This document shows positions 27,824-36,872 of a stretch of DNA of 64,000 nt, piece after piece. A model generated the notes under the pieces. The model searched no databases. It was not told where the DNA came from and worked only from the letters and a program-made list of their open reading frames with translations. The first letter of the stretch is position 1. Every line of letters begins with the position of its first letter. Made by a program: the position numbers and the translations under genes. The stretch is from Glutamicibacter sp. PS (GTDB lineage: Bacteria; Actinomycetota; Actinomycetes; Actinomycetales; Micrococcaceae). Location: NCBI GenBank assembly GCA_031317595.1, contig JANCMB010000001.1, positions 1,234,971 to 1,298,970 on the forward strand, in the 5' to 3' direction.

Positions 27824-30328
27824 TCAGGGCTCCTGTGCTCGAACTGGCAACAATAGGTTGCGTAGCTCGCGCCGATTGCGGATGTTGAGCTTGGTATGAA
27901 TTTGGTAGAGGTGTCCTTCGACCGTACGCACCGATATACTGCAGGATTGGGCGATCTGCGCATTACGTAAACCGCTTGCGGCAAGCTCGGCGATCGCCAG
28001 TTCACGTGGCGTGAGCACCTTACTCCATTGCTTCTGGGAAGCCATGGTACGTGGCGGTGAAGGATCCACTCCGGCAGCAACGGGTAAGAAGCGTCGTAGC
28101 CTTTCGGATTGTTCCCCCATGACTTGGTGAACCCGGCGGCGTGTGGCAACGTCAGGGTGAGCCTCAGCGTGGAGCAAAAACTCGACGTGATACCGTTGCC
28201 CACCGCTTGCTAACTTGCTCCGCAGAGCAAACCCGGCAACAGTATTTCCCGTGCTTTCGGCGGCCGCGAGGTCTCTGAGAGTGCGGATCAGTGGGCTTTC
28301 ATCATTGGCTGGCAATGACTCGAAATCTTTAACACCAATGTCCTGTCCCAGAGCGAGCAGAACTCCGAATGACTCGGCGGCGCAGGAGCCGAGTCCTGCC
28401 GCCACAGCCCGTTGGGATAGATCTTCGAGGATCTGTATGTGCCCCGGGTGCCTGCGATAGCTCAGTATCACCGCGGCTAGTTGAGCCACGGACCAACTGT
28501 TAACGGTAAGTACCGTTGGTCGCGCCAGCTGCACCAGCGCATCGATACTCGCCGGAGTTAGTCGGGTCTCGAGAGGCTCGGCTGCCAACTGCAGGCAACG
28601 GGCCATCTGTGGGATCATCTCCGTACGATTGATCGCTTCCTGCGCCGCGAGCATGTGTGCCAGCTGCTGGGCACATTCGAGCCGGCCCAAACGCAAAGCT
28701 CTAATACAGGCGAAATAGGTGACGAAAGATTCGGCGGCTGCATCGGCCTGGAGCGATCGAAGCGCAAGGTTATCAACACGTTGCGCAACTGCCCAGTCAT
28801 AGGTCCGTACTGCAGTGGCTTCAGCCAAGAACACCATGGGCGAGAACAAGAGACGGAATCGGTGATCGTGACGGTGATCGGCTAACCGCTCAATATCCCT
28901 GACGGCGAAAGAGAGCAGCTTGCTCGCCTTATACTCATAGCCTTCGTGGGCCCACCGGTAGGCGACACAGAGAAGCGCCATAAGCCGATGCGCCGCATCG
29001 CTCCAGGTTGTTGCCTCCAGCACCGCGCGTAGTGCATCAGTCGCTTCCGCTTGCACGTGGACCGCGGGCAGGTGGCCTTGGCGTATGGCGGCGTACCAAT
29101 CGAAAAGTAGCGCCTGTTCGAACCATTTCGAGCTTTGGACATTGCTCAACCCTTTGGGTTCGGCCGCATCGTGGGTCGTGACTTCCTCCCACCGAGTCAG
29201 TCCAGCCGCGGCGGAGCGGCGGGCCAGGTCTGCCGCGAGACGGACCTCTGCCGTTGCTGTGGCTAACTGTGGTTGCAAATCTGTCAGCCGGTCGTAGGCG
29301 ACTTCGTAACAGGCGGCGGCGATCTGCTCGACCGCCCTCTCAACTTCTCCGGCGAGGCTCGTTTTGATAGCGGCGCCAGCGGGTATGATACGACCTGGTC
29401 CCTTACGACGCACAAGATCTAAAAGCAGTAACCCGTCCAGGGCTTCAAGATCACCGGACGTTTGCAGTAGCTCACTGAGAGAGATTCCATCTTGTCGCAC
29501 GATGCGGTGGAACAAGCTCTTTTCGGCATCGTCGAGGGCCGAGAGATCGGGTTCAGTCGTTTGCGGGCAGAGCACAGGAGACTTCAGCCCCCAGCACCCA
29601 TGTTGTTGAATTAGATGTCGTGCTCGGATATCGGTCCGCAAAGCGGTATCGAGCATATCGAGATCTCCCCTACTCATCGCCCAGTAGTGGGCACCCACCT
29701 CCGGAGTTCGCGGACCTTGCAAACACTCGGAGAGATACCGTTCCAGTTCTGACCGGTTCAGTAGCGGCATATTGACCACGCGTAGCTCACCGTGGCTTAG
29801 CATGCTATCCACCGCAGGATCTATGCCATCGCGCCGGTCCACAAACAGGATCAACAAGAGGTGCCCGGTTTGGGCCAGCGTGGTCAGCAGTCTGCTGCTA
29901 CGTGAATCGAGCGCTCCAGCATTTTCGACCAGCACCGGAACGCGTTCGTTTCCGTAGTCTTGGAGCTTTTGGCGGAGCAGGTCGAGCACTTCGGCATCAG
30001 TGGCATGCTCGGCTAACGGCTCGGTAGCCAACAAGAAGAGTAAGGCCCCGAGATCGATATGCTGTGAGAATCGGCTACAGGTAATACGCAGCAGTGGCCC
30101 ATCGCCCACGAGGCGCGCAATGGCATCATGGGCCAAGGCTCGGTAGCGCGAACCGGTGCCGGTGACGAGCACATAGCCTCTGTCTGGCGCAGTTGGATCA
30201 AAGGATCCAATCGTTTCTTTGATCTTCCGGGCCGCTGTTTGGCTCAGCGCACTGTCCCAGCGCTGTTCTGTATCGGTTTCTGCCGAAAAGTGCCCGGAGA
30301 TATCCCCCAATATCGTCGTGCTATTCAT
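27824..30328 (-). CDS. Large LuxR-family (LAL-type) transcriptional regulator, paralogue
   Basis: An 834-residue protein with the same architecture as the following gene. The N-terminus is ATPase-like (YVLVTGTGSRYRALAHDAIA) without a canonical Walker A lysine, and it has VPVLVENAGALDSRSS at the Walker B position. A long helical region leads to a C-terminal LuxR HTH (LTPRELAIAELAASGLRNAQ, then IAQSCSISVRTVEGHLYQIH). The start is taken at ATG 30328, preceded by GGGGGAAAG at 1-3 nt less than ideal spacing; the frame is open for 17 more codons upstream. Divergence between the two paralogues is high outside the HTH. They may heterodimerise or read different signals. Confidence 0.88.
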   Translation of the reverse strand: MNSTTILGDISGHFSAETDTEQRWDSALSQTAARKIKETIGSFDPTAPDRGYVLVTGTGSRYRALAHDAIARLVGDGPLLRITCSRFSQHIDLGALLFLLATEPLAEHATDAEVLDLLRQKLQDYGNERVPVLVENAGALDSRSSRLLTTLAQTGHLLLILFVDRRDGIDPAVDSMLSHGELRVVNMPLLNRSELERYLSECLQGPRTPEVGAHYWAMSRGDLDMLDTALRTDIRARHLIQQHGCWGLKSPVLCPQTTEPDLSALDDAEKSLFHRIVRQDGISLSELLQTSGDLEALDGLLLLDLVRRKGPGRIIPAGAAIKTSLAGEVERAVEQIAAACYEVAYDRLTDLQPQLATATAEVRLAADLARRSAAAGLTRWEEVTTHDAAEPKGLSNVQSSKWFEQALLFDWYAAIRQGHLPAVHVQAEATDALRAVLEATTWSDAAHRLMALLCVAYRWAHEGYEYKASKLLSFAVRDIERLADHRHDHRFRLLFSPMVFLAEATAVRTYDWAVAQRVDNLALRSLQADAAAESFVTYFACIRALRLGRLECAQQLAHMLAAQEAINRTEMIPQMARCLQLAAEPLETRLTPASIDALVQLARPTVLTVNSWSVAQLAAVILSYRRHPGHIQILEDLSQRAVAAGLGSCAAESFGVLLALGQDIGVKDFESLPANDESPLIRTLRDLAAAESTGNTVAGFALRSKLASGGQRYHVEFLLHAEAHPDVATRRRVHQVMGEQSERLRRFLPVAAGVDPSPPRTMASQKQWSKVLTPRELAIAELAASGLRNAQIAQSCSISVRTVEGHLYQIHTKLNIRNRRELRNLLLPVRAQEP

Positions 30329-30367
30329 CTTTCCCCCATGGCGCCCCAGCAACACGGAGTTATTAGA

Positions 30368-30385
30368 ACGTTTCCCCAAAAACGT
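30368..30385 (-). promoter_or_regulatory. Inverted repeat with G4 loop upstream of the LuxR pair
   Basis: ACGTTT-CCCCAA-AAACGT on the plus strand (6-bp arms, 30368-30373 and 30380-30385). In the minus-strand transcript the loop reads TTGGGG. It lies about 40 nt before the ATG at 30328, so it cannot mask that ribosome site directly. It may be a DNA operator or part of the leader. Confidence 0.3.
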
Positions 30386-30583
30386 CCAACTGTGGCGAGT
30401 GCCACAAGACTACCGCTATTCGAAGTCAACTTCTACCGTTCGTTCCACTATTCGCCAAACTCTTTGATCCGCCTCTGCCATGACCGCTCACTGCGCACAT
30501 TCGGTCGCGGCGCGCCTGGGCGCAAGTCATGATCAGCTTCTGGGCCGGCACGGGTTCTTCTCTCATCACGAACCTTCGCTACG

Positions 30584-32005
30584 CTACCCGAAGGGACGAA
30601 TCGCAACCCGGCGAAACTGTACCGGAACCCGCTCTGGCCTCAGTGACAGTAGCGAGACATACTCCGTGGTCAATGGCTCGCTTAGAGCCACCAAACCGAG
30701 GTACTCGCCGTCTCGACGGAGCACCAAACCTTCCTCGTTGCGGTGTACTTCCACCTCGACCCACTGCCCCTCCGATAAAGGCGCACCCTGCACCTCCAAG
30801 AGCCGACGCATGCCCGAGCCTGTACAGCGCCACAGGGACAGCCCTCCGGAGGGGGAGAGCTGTAGATGGTATCCGGTGCGCTGGCTGTCTTCGAAGGCGC
30901 GGTATGGCTTGTCGGTGGGCACCGCGAACGCCAACCCGGCGATCGGATTCCCGCCCGATAATGTCGGCCACCGCAGCTGACAAGAAACGGAGCCTAGGCT
31001 CTCGGCGGGCACATGGAGCGAGCCGAGGGTATAGCTGTTTTTTCGCTCCGCCGAGAGTTCCACGGCGGCAAGTTCCGGTCGGAAAACCGGCTGGGCGGAC
31101 CAGGACAGCGCGTCGGGCAGGTCACCGGCCGCACGCCGGCCAGAGATAAAGTCATCGCTTCGCGGCTCCGAGATTCTGGCCTGCCCCGCAGCGACGTACA
31201 GCAGATTGGAGCACATCATCCCGCGCACCCCCAAGGCTGCGAAGTGTTCGCGTTGCCATCGGGTGTGGATCTCCCAGCAAATCACCGGTTTACCGGTAGC
31301 CACGAGCGCCGCTATTTGCTCATCGCTGGTCGAATCGTGGACACCGAGCAGGTCAAAGTCTCTGGCCAGTTTTCCGGCCAGCTCAATGGTATCCGGCGCG
31401 AAGTACCCCCAGGTTGGGTAGCCCCGTTCGGCGGCCAACTCACGACCGGCGGCGGTACTGTTCTGCTTCCATACAATGGCGTTCTTGGCCTGCGGCCACC
31501 GGTCTAGTTCCTCAAGCAGTTGCGCGGCGTGGACCCCGGTTTTATCTTCGATAAAGAGCACACACCGACCAGCTAACTCTGCCATTACGGACTCGAGACG
31601 CGGAATCGGCCGCAACGGTGTCGCAGGTCCAAGCCACCGGCGGGCATCGTTTCGCATTCCCTGGAGCTCAGCAAAGGAAGTCTGTGCGATCAACCCGTCT
31701 TCGCCGGTTAATCGCTCTAGGCTTGCGTCATGATGGCAAACAAAGACCCCGTCACTGGTGCGGTGCACCGAAAGTTCCACCGCGATAGCCCCATGTGCGG
31801 CGGCCTGCCGATAGGCGTGCAACGTATGTTCTGTCCAGTTGTCTCCCGAGCCGCGATGCGCGATAACAAACTGCTCCTGCTCCAGCATCGAACGCACGCT
31901 CGGCACGGTAGCCGAGCGTGCGCACGAAGCCAGGGATCCGGCGAGCGCGGTCAGAGGCACCAGCGATAATAGCTGTCGCCGGGTGAGCCCTCGTCCGGTT
32001 TCCAT
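30584..32005 (-). CDS. Tat-exported lipoprotein glycerophosphodiester phosphodiesterase
   Basis: Cleaves glycerophosphodiesters outside the membrane. The 473-residue protein starts METGRGLTRRQLLSLVPLTA, a twin-arginine signal, with a lipobox LASC just after. It is therefore probably exported folded and lipid-anchored. Residues about 45-270 form a GDPD TIM barrel: VIAHRGSGDNWTEHTLHAY (His-Arg and Glu), AVELSVHRTSDG, VFVCHHDASLERLTG, VLFIEDKTG and a late PVICWEIHT. The last 160 residues are a beta-rich, lectin-like domain (YHLQLSPSGGLSLWRC, VEVEVHRNEEGLVLRRDGEY). A role in trimming or remodelling a glycerol-phosphate-bearing surface polymer is inferred from the neighbouring cytidylyltransferase and CDP-alcohol transferase. 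Confidence 0.87.
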   Translation of the reverse strand: METGRGLTRRQLLSLVPLTALAGSLASCARSATVPSVRSMLEQEQFVIAHRGSGDNWTEHTLHAYRQAAAHGAIAVELSVHRTSDGVFVCHHDASLERLTGEDGLIAQTSFAELQGMRNDARRWLGPATPLRPIPRLESVMAELAGRCVLFIEDKTGVHAAQLLEELDRWPQAKNAIVWKQNSTAAGRELAAERGYPTWGYFAPDTIELAGKLARDFDLLGVHDSTSDEQIAALVATGKPVICWEIHTRWQREHFAALGVRGMMCSNLLYVAAGQARISEPRSDDFISGRRAAGDLPDALSWSAQPVFRPELAAVELSAERKNSYTLGSLHVPAESLGSVSCQLRWPTLSGGNPIAGLAFAVPTDKPYRAFEDSQRTGYHLQLSPSGGLSLWRCTGSGMRRLLEVQGAPLSEGQWVEVEVHRNEEGLVLRRDGEYLGLVALSEPLTTEYVSLLSLRPERVPVQFRRVAIRPFG

Positions 32006-32031
32006 AACCGGCGCCTGCCCGCTACCGGTTA
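32005..32031 (-). promoter_or_regulatory. SD-in-loop hairpin at the GDPD start
   Basis: Seven-nt arms TAACCGG (32005-32011 on plus) and CCGGTTA (32025-32031) with a 13-nt loop. In the mRNA the loop carries the purine-rich GCGGGCAGG, the 5' arm begins at the stop codon of the upstream gene, and the 3' arm ends in the A of the ATG. Pairing would restrict initiation. Confidence 0.45.
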
Positions 32032-35000
32032 GGGCACTTCGACGATCAGGTCGTCGAAGGCCGCGGTGACCGGAGTATTGCTGGCGCTACCCGAGACGTA
32101 GAGACGAGCACGCACCCCACCGGCAGCTTGCAGCGCTGCCTCAGAGTCAGTTGCTTCGACCTGCCATTCGGGCGGCTCATTGGATCCGTCCTTCCAGACC
32201 TTGGCCCCGAGCGTGGTCGGCGAGCTGCCGTCGGCTTGGAATTTGAGCCGGAGTTTTTGGCCTGCTTGGTAACTCAAAGTTGGCAGGGAGAGTGTGCCCA
32301 ACGTCGACTCGTTTCCCTGAACTATCTTCTCGAGGATCAGCAACCCCGAACCATCGGCCGCTATCCGTAATTTGAGTTGATACTGGTTACCAGCGTCCTG
32401 ATAGCGCGGCGAGAAGTAGAGGTAACTTCCTCCCCCGTTGGCAACCTTGTCCAGTGTCACGCTCACCGTACCGGTAACTTCCGCCTCGGCGAGGGTCGGT
32501 AGTGTCGCACCTGGCCCGTGCCCTGGAGATCCGGCTACGAGTTTGCCAGTGCCCGATGAGACAAAGATGGACGCGGCACTCGAAGTGCGTGCCCAGGTCC
32601 CTCCAATATCGGCCGTGCCCCAGCCACCGGTTTCGCTCCGGCCAAAGGCGTCGGCCGCCAGTGGACCGGGCGGGATGGTGGCCTCGACCGTGCGCGTGGC
32701 GGAATCCGTGGCACCTTGCGGATCGGTGACTGTCAGTGTGATTTGGTAGCTTCCGGCACTGGCGTAGTGGTGCGTTGCCGTGGCTCCGGTGCCGTTCTCT
32801 CCGTCGCCAAAGTCCCATGCGTAGGACAGCTGTCCGCCTTCGGGGTCAGAGGAGCCCCTGCCGTCCACAGACACGTCGAGGTTCTCGATGTTCGCGGTGA
32901 ACGATGCGGTCGGTGCCTGGTTTGGCGGGCTGACCGTAACCTGTTTGCTAGCGGTACCGGTGGCACCCTTGTTATCGGTGACCGTGAGTTTTACCGTGTA
33001 GGACCCGGCCGCGGCGTACGTATGGGTCGCGGAAACGCCGGTGCCGGTGGCCCCGTCCCCAAAGTCCCACGCGTAGGCGGTAATGTTGCCATCGGGGTCG
33101 CTGGATTCGCTGCCGTTCACCGATAGTTTCAGCGCCTGCGTGTCACTGCTGAACTTCGCGGTCGGTGACAGGTTCACACTTTGTCCTTGGCCGGCGGCGT
33201 AGTGATCGGCGATCCTAGCGGCGCTCAACGCACGAGGATAGATCGCAATCTCATCAACTTGACCGGCGAAGCCACTGGTGGGTGCCGATGGCCAGCCATT
33301 GAGCCGATCCACGCCGAGCCTCCAGTAACCTTCCATTTCCAGGGCCGTGGTCGTGGAGGCCCGCGAAGCTACCTGGGCACCATCCACGTAAAGCCGCATC
33401 CCGTCGCTACCCAGGGTGGCGACCACGTGGTGCCACTTGTTATCCGTGTAAGACGCCGATGAGGTGATGGTCCGCCGGGTGCCGCGCTCGGTGACTCCAA
33501 AGGACAGTCGTCCGAAGGAGTTGAGATAGGTCACCCGGTCGTAGTTACGCGACGTGCCGGTCACCGCATCGGCGAATCCGATCAGTCGTCCGGTCTGGTT
33601 GGCCCCGGCTCGGAACCACAGTTCGGTGCTGAACCGGTTGGTGCGTTCAGCGCGTACATCGTTACCCGCGGTCCCGCTGCCGAGGGTGATGGCCGAGCCG
33701 CTTCCACCGGGAATGGTCGCGCCATTGACTCGGCTGGCTGCACCGGTAAGGCTGAGATCTTCGGCATTACTGGCGTCCACGACCGTGTTCCCGTCGGTGG
33801 CTCGCACCGGCCAGTAGGCGGTGGGCTGATCGGCCTTGATGACCGCCTCATAGCTGCCGACCGGTTGGTCGCTGGTGGCCACGGTGATCGATACGGTAGA
33901 ACTTCGCGCCTCCCTGCCGGTCGGGTCCACCGCAAAGATTCGATAGCTGTGCGTACTACCGGGCGTCAGACCGGTATCGGTAAAGGAATGCCCTGGACGC
34001 ATCCAAAAGTTTGACCGACCGCTGGTGGTGTGAATCGGATTGCCGTTATTGCCATCGCGAATTACGCGATATTCCAGCATGGAATCGTCCATATCGCTGG
34101 CGGCCTGCCAGCGCACGCGGACCTCACCTGCTTTATTGGATGAGAGCGTGGGCACGAAGTTGTTGCCTTGCGGTTCCGGTCCGCGCAGGTTGGGTGCCTT
34201 GGAGCTATAACTGAAGCGCACCAGACCCTGCTGGTTCGCGTAGTTCGCCCGGAGGAACTCACCGCCGTAGACAATGTACTCGTCGTTGCCGGTGACCGAC
34301 CAGGGTCCCTGGTACTGTCCGGTGTAATTGCCAGTGCTCAAGGCCGGGAACCAGTTACGCAACTGAGGGTGCGGTAGCCCCTCAAAGTTGGTGTATCCGT
34401 GAATCTCACGGCCAATCGTGCCCACCGCGTCCTTGCCGAAGGCCATGGCGCGGTTGTAGCCCCAGTTCACTTCCTGCGGGAATCCTCCGACATTGCCGCA
34501 GTAGTGCGGGTGCCCGGCGAGATAGACCAAATCGTTGGTGACGTGCACCGAATAGGTATCCCCGTGGCAGTCCTCCAGCCAACGGGTACCTAGGTCATCC
34601 CAGTCGATGGCCACAATTCCTTCGAGGGTGGCCTGCCGTCCGTAGGTGAAGCCGCTGGCGTAGAAGGTGCGTTGGTCGCTGGTCAGCGAGGTGATCGCCC
34701 CATCGCCGCCGACACCATTGCGCACATAGGCCGAGGCCTCATAGGCTAGCTTCGCTCCGGTAGCGGTCTCCACCACGGCTAGACCGCTGGCTTGGTCGCC
34801 GGTTCCGTTGACCGTGTCGAAGTAACCACCGATGGCCAGCTTCGAGGCATCGGGTGAAAGCGTTAGCGAAGTGACCTTACCGCCGGTGACCACCGGGCGG
34901 AAGGAGAACAGTGCGGCATCCGAGGCACGCACCGCTGCCACTTGTTCCCGCCAGGCGGCGCCGACGCGGAAGAACGATCCGCCGAAGAACACCGTGTCGC

Positions 35001-35523
35001 CGCGCGCAACAATGGAGTAGACGCTACTCGATGGTTGCGGATCGAAGTCGGCTATGCGGGCGCCGGTGGATGGATTCAATGCCACCAGACGTTCGGCCGG
35101 TGCTCCATTCAGGCTCGTGAAGTCTCCACCCACGTAGAGCCGCTGACCGTCGGGCGAGGCCGCGAGCGATAGCACCTGCGCGTTGAAGGACGGTGCAAAG
35201 GAGGTAATCAGTTCGCCGGTGGTGATGTTGTAGGCCAGCAGGTTATTTCGTGTGACGGTTTGGGTGCCGGGAGCCGCACCGGCGGGTCGGGCCGTGCTGA
35301 AACTACCACCGGCATACACGGTGTCCCCGATAATGACCTGAGACCACACCACGCCGTCGATCTGTACGGTGGGCAGGGCATCGGCGGTCACGGTCGGTGG
35401 TAACGCGCCCGGATTTTGCGGGTGTGCGTCGGCTTGCGCCGCCGCCGGGAAGGCTAGCAGCAGGGCACCGGCGAGCGCCCAAACGCCAATCGCGGCCCCA
35501 CACCGGGTTAAGATGTTGCGCAT
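32029..35523 (-). CDS. Secreted multi-domain protein (beta-propeller-like, Fn3, LamG, two PKD, C-terminal jelly-roll)
   Basis: A 1164-residue extracellular protein. The Sec signal peptide covers residues 1 to about 35 (VWALAGALLLAFPAAAQADA). Residues about 50-430 are repeated strands with VYAGGSFSTARP, LYVGGDFTSLNG, VFFGGSFFRVG and LAIGGYFDTVNG, a delta-60-like propeller. An Fn3-like domain follows (about 460-555), then LamG (about 570-780: LWFRAGANQTGRLIGFADA, KWHHVVATLGSDGMRLYVDG). Two PKD domains contain YAWDFGDGATGTG and YAWDFGDGENGTG. The C-terminal module starts DAFGRSETGGWGTADIGGTW. ATG 35523 has AAAGG at suitable spacing; GTG 35538 overlaps the upstream stop and is an alternative. It probably binds or organises the exopolysaccharide. 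Confidence 0.88.
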   Translation of the reverse strand: MRNILTRCGAAIGVWALAGALLLAFPAAAQADAHPQNPGALPPTVTADALPTVQIDGVVWSQVIIGDTVYAGGSFSTARPAGAAPGTQTVTRNNLLAYNITTGELITSFAPSFNAQVLSLAASPDGQRLYVGGDFTSLNGAPAERLVALNPSTGARIADFDPQPSSSVYSIVARGDTVFFGGSFFRVGAAWREQVAAVRASDAALFSFRPVVTGGKVTSLTLSPDASKLAIGGYFDTVNGTGDQASGLAVVETATGAKLAYEASAYVRNGVGGDGAITSLTSDQRTFYASGFTYGRQATLEGIVAIDWDDLGTRWLEDCHGDTYSVHVTNDLVYLAGHPHYCGNVGGFPQEVNWGYNRAMAFGKDAVGTIGREIHGYTNFEGLPHPQLRNWFPALSTGNYTGQYQGPWSVTGNDEYIVYGGEFLRANYANQQGLVRFSYSSKAPNLRGPEPQGNNFVPTLSSNKAGEVRVRWQAASDMDDSMLEYRVIRDGNNGNPIHTTSGRSNFWMRPGHSFTDTGLTPGSTHSYRIFAVDPTGREARSSTVSITVATSDQPVGSYEAVIKADQPTAYWPVRATDGNTVVDASNAEDLSLTGAASRVNGATIPGGSGSAITLGSGTAGNDVRAERTNRFSTELWFRAGANQTGRLIGFADAVTGTSRNYDRVTYLNSFGRLSFGVTERGTRRTITSSASYTDNKWHHVVATLGSDGMRLYVDGAQVASRASTTTALEMEGYWRLGVDRLNGWPSAPTSGFAGQVDEIAIYPRALSAARIADHYAAGQGQSVNLSPTAKFSSDTQALKLSVNGSESSDPDGNITAYAWDFGDGATGTGVSATHTYAAAGSYTVKLTVTDNKGATGTASKQVTVSPPNQAPTASFTANIENLDVSVDGRGSSDPEGGQLSYAWDFGDGENGTGATATHHYASAGSYQITLTVTDPQGATDSATRTVEATIPPGPLAADAFGRSETGGWGTADIGGTWARTSSAASIFVSSGTGKLVAGSPGHGPGATLPTLAEAEVTGTVSVTLDKVANGGGSYLYFSPRYQDAGNQYQLKLRIAADGSGLLILEKIVQGNESTLGTLSLPTLSYQAGQKLRLKFQADGSSPTTLGAKVWKDGSNEPPEWQVEATDSEAALQAAGGVRARLYVSGSASNTPVTAAFDDLIVEVP

Positions 35524-35542
35524 GTTCATGCCTTTCACGCGC
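35518..35542 (-). promoter_or_regulatory. SD-in-loop hairpin containing the start codon of the PKD protein
   Basis: In the minus-strand RNA GCGCGUG (35542-35536) pairs with CAUGCGC (35524-35518), 7 bp with one G-U. The 11-nt loop AAAGGCATGAA contains the Shine-Dalgarno, and the AUG at 35523 lies within the 3' arm. This favours the 35523 start and suggests translational control. Confidence 0.45.
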
Positions 35543-36344
35543 TCGGAGTGCCCGAGAGTTGTTGAATGTTCTCGCCATTGCCGGTACTGAAGCGCAGGGT
35601 GATGGCCCCCGGTTTCGCCTCGGGCAGCGCGAAGAGAAAAGTAGCCGTGGCGCTATCCCCGGCAGCGAGCTTGGGCTCGAGCGGGGTAGTGCGCGGGTCG
35701 CTGAGCGGAGCCAGCGGCGTGAGCTCGGCACCGGCGAAGGCGAGGAGCTCGGTATGCGACAAGTCCAGTGACTTCCTGCCGCGATTGTCTACGCGCAGGG
35801 TGATCAGCACCGCGGGACCCGCAACCTGTCCGATTCCCTCGGCCTCGGCCTTCGTCAAGGACAATTCCTTAATCGTCATCTTGGCTGCGGTTCCTACCGG
35901 GACCGTGGCCTCAAGTGGCACCGTCTTGGCAACCACAGGTTGCTTGCGTGCCTGATCGGCGTCGTTAGCAACCTTCAGTCCGCCTCGGGCTTTCAAGTCC
36001 TGCGGTTTATTTTCGGGCGCGGTGCTCGGTTGTGGCTCCGCGCCCGGCGTTGTTTCTTTTGATTTGTCGGCGGTGTCCGGCTCGTCGGCGTGCGTGGTGC
36101 CATCCTTCGTACCCTGCAGCTTTGTGCTGGTTCCGTCGCTGTTCTTCGTTGCTGCCGCCTTGGACCTTTCGGAGGCCGCTGGGGCGTGCACGTCTGGCAC
36201 CGCTTGGGTGTTGACCTCCGAGGGCATAGCCGCTCGTGGTGGTCCAGCGGACGCCGCGCATCCGGCCAGCAGCAAAGTGGTGGCGGCCAAAGCCGTCCAG
36301 CGAAGAGTGGGCGCCGAGGCTTCGGCGAGAGTTAGGCGTTTCAT
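35535..36344 (-). CDS. Lipoprotein with extracellular beta-sandwich domain
   Basis: A 269-residue protein with signal sequence WTALAATTLLLAGCAASAG. The lipobox is LAGC, so it is lipid-anchored on the outer face of the membrane. A low-complexity Ala/Thr/Lys/Glu linker (residues about 40-140) leads to a compact C-terminal domain (about 145-255) of DUF4352-like character: VLITLRVDNRGRKSLDLSHT, LEPKLAAGDSATATFLFALP, AITLRFSTGN. Such domains are immunoglobulin-like and non-catalytic. The stop overlaps a possible GTG start of the PKD gene, so they form one unit. A role as membrane partner of the secreted proteins is inference. Confidence 0.8.
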   Translation of the reverse strand: MKRLTLAEASAPTLRWTALAATTLLLAGCAASAGPPRAAMPSEVNTQAVPDVHAPAASERSKAAATKNSDGTSTKLQGTKDGTTHADEPDTADKSKETTPGAEPQPSTAPENKPQDLKARGGLKVANDADQARKQPVVAKTVPLEATVPVGTAAKMTIKELSLTKAEAEGIGQVAGPAVLITLRVDNRGRKSLDLSHTELLAFAGAELTPLAPLSDPRTTPLEPKLAAGDSATATFLFALPEAKPGAITLRFSTGNGENIQQLSGTPSA

Positions 36345-36369
36345 GTGGTGCCCCCGCAGTGGTCGTGCT

Positions 36370-36810
36370 CTAGGCCCGGTGAATGCTTTCCCGGGGTTGA
36401 CTCAGCGCGTTCAGGGCCACGCGCAGTTGAGTGCTTGAGGTGTGCATGGTGTAAGGAAAATATTCGATCCTGACTCCGACGGCGGCGAAACGCCGTTCGA
36501 GTTCGCGTCCCTTGCTGGTGCCCTTCCAGTCGTCTCCCTTGAAGAACACGTGATAGCCCAGATCCCGCCAGGCCTGCAGTCGATCGGAACTGGTTTCGAT
36601 GTACACCTGATCCACGAGCGAAATATGCTCGACGATCTCGGCACGTTCCAAGGTGGGGATCACCGGTCGAGCGCCCTTGGCGGCTTCGACCATTTCGTCA
36701 CTGACCACGCCGGCCACCAGAAAATCGCAGCGTGCCCTGGCCTGCCGCAAAATGTTCAGGTGCCCGATGTGGAAGAGGTCGAAAGCCCCTGCCGCGTAGC
36801 CAATGATCAT
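36370..36810 (-). CDS. Cytidylyltransferase-family protein (glycerol-3-phosphate cytidylyltransferase-like)
   Basis: A 146-residue nucleotidyltransferase of the TagD class, normally making CDP-glycerol from CTP and glycerol 3-phosphate. It starts IIGYAAGAFDLFHIGHLNIL with the HxGH motif (HIGH). The family's acceptor-site stretch reads VFFKGDDWKGTSKGRE. The usual RTEGISTT loop is replaced by TMHTSSTQLR, so the exact substrate may differ (another polyol phosphate or an adenylyl transfer). The ATG at 36810 follows GGGGAG at 7 nt. Together with the CDP-alcohol transferase at 44.7 kb and the GDPD at 30.6 kb, it suggests an activated polyol phosphate used in the polymer. Confidence 0.83.
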   Translation of the reverse strand: MIIGYAAGAFDLFHIGHLNILRQARARCDFLVAGVVSDEMVEAAKGARPVIPTLERAEIVEHISLVDQVYIETSSDRLQAWRDLGYHVFFKGDDWKGTSKGRELERRFAAVGVRIEYFPYTMHTSSTQLRVALNALSQPRESIHRA

Positions 36811-36872
36811 GAGTTACTCCCCTGCCCTGTGCTCGTGGTGCCGGTGTGTGCCAACGTGATGCGCACAAAGAC

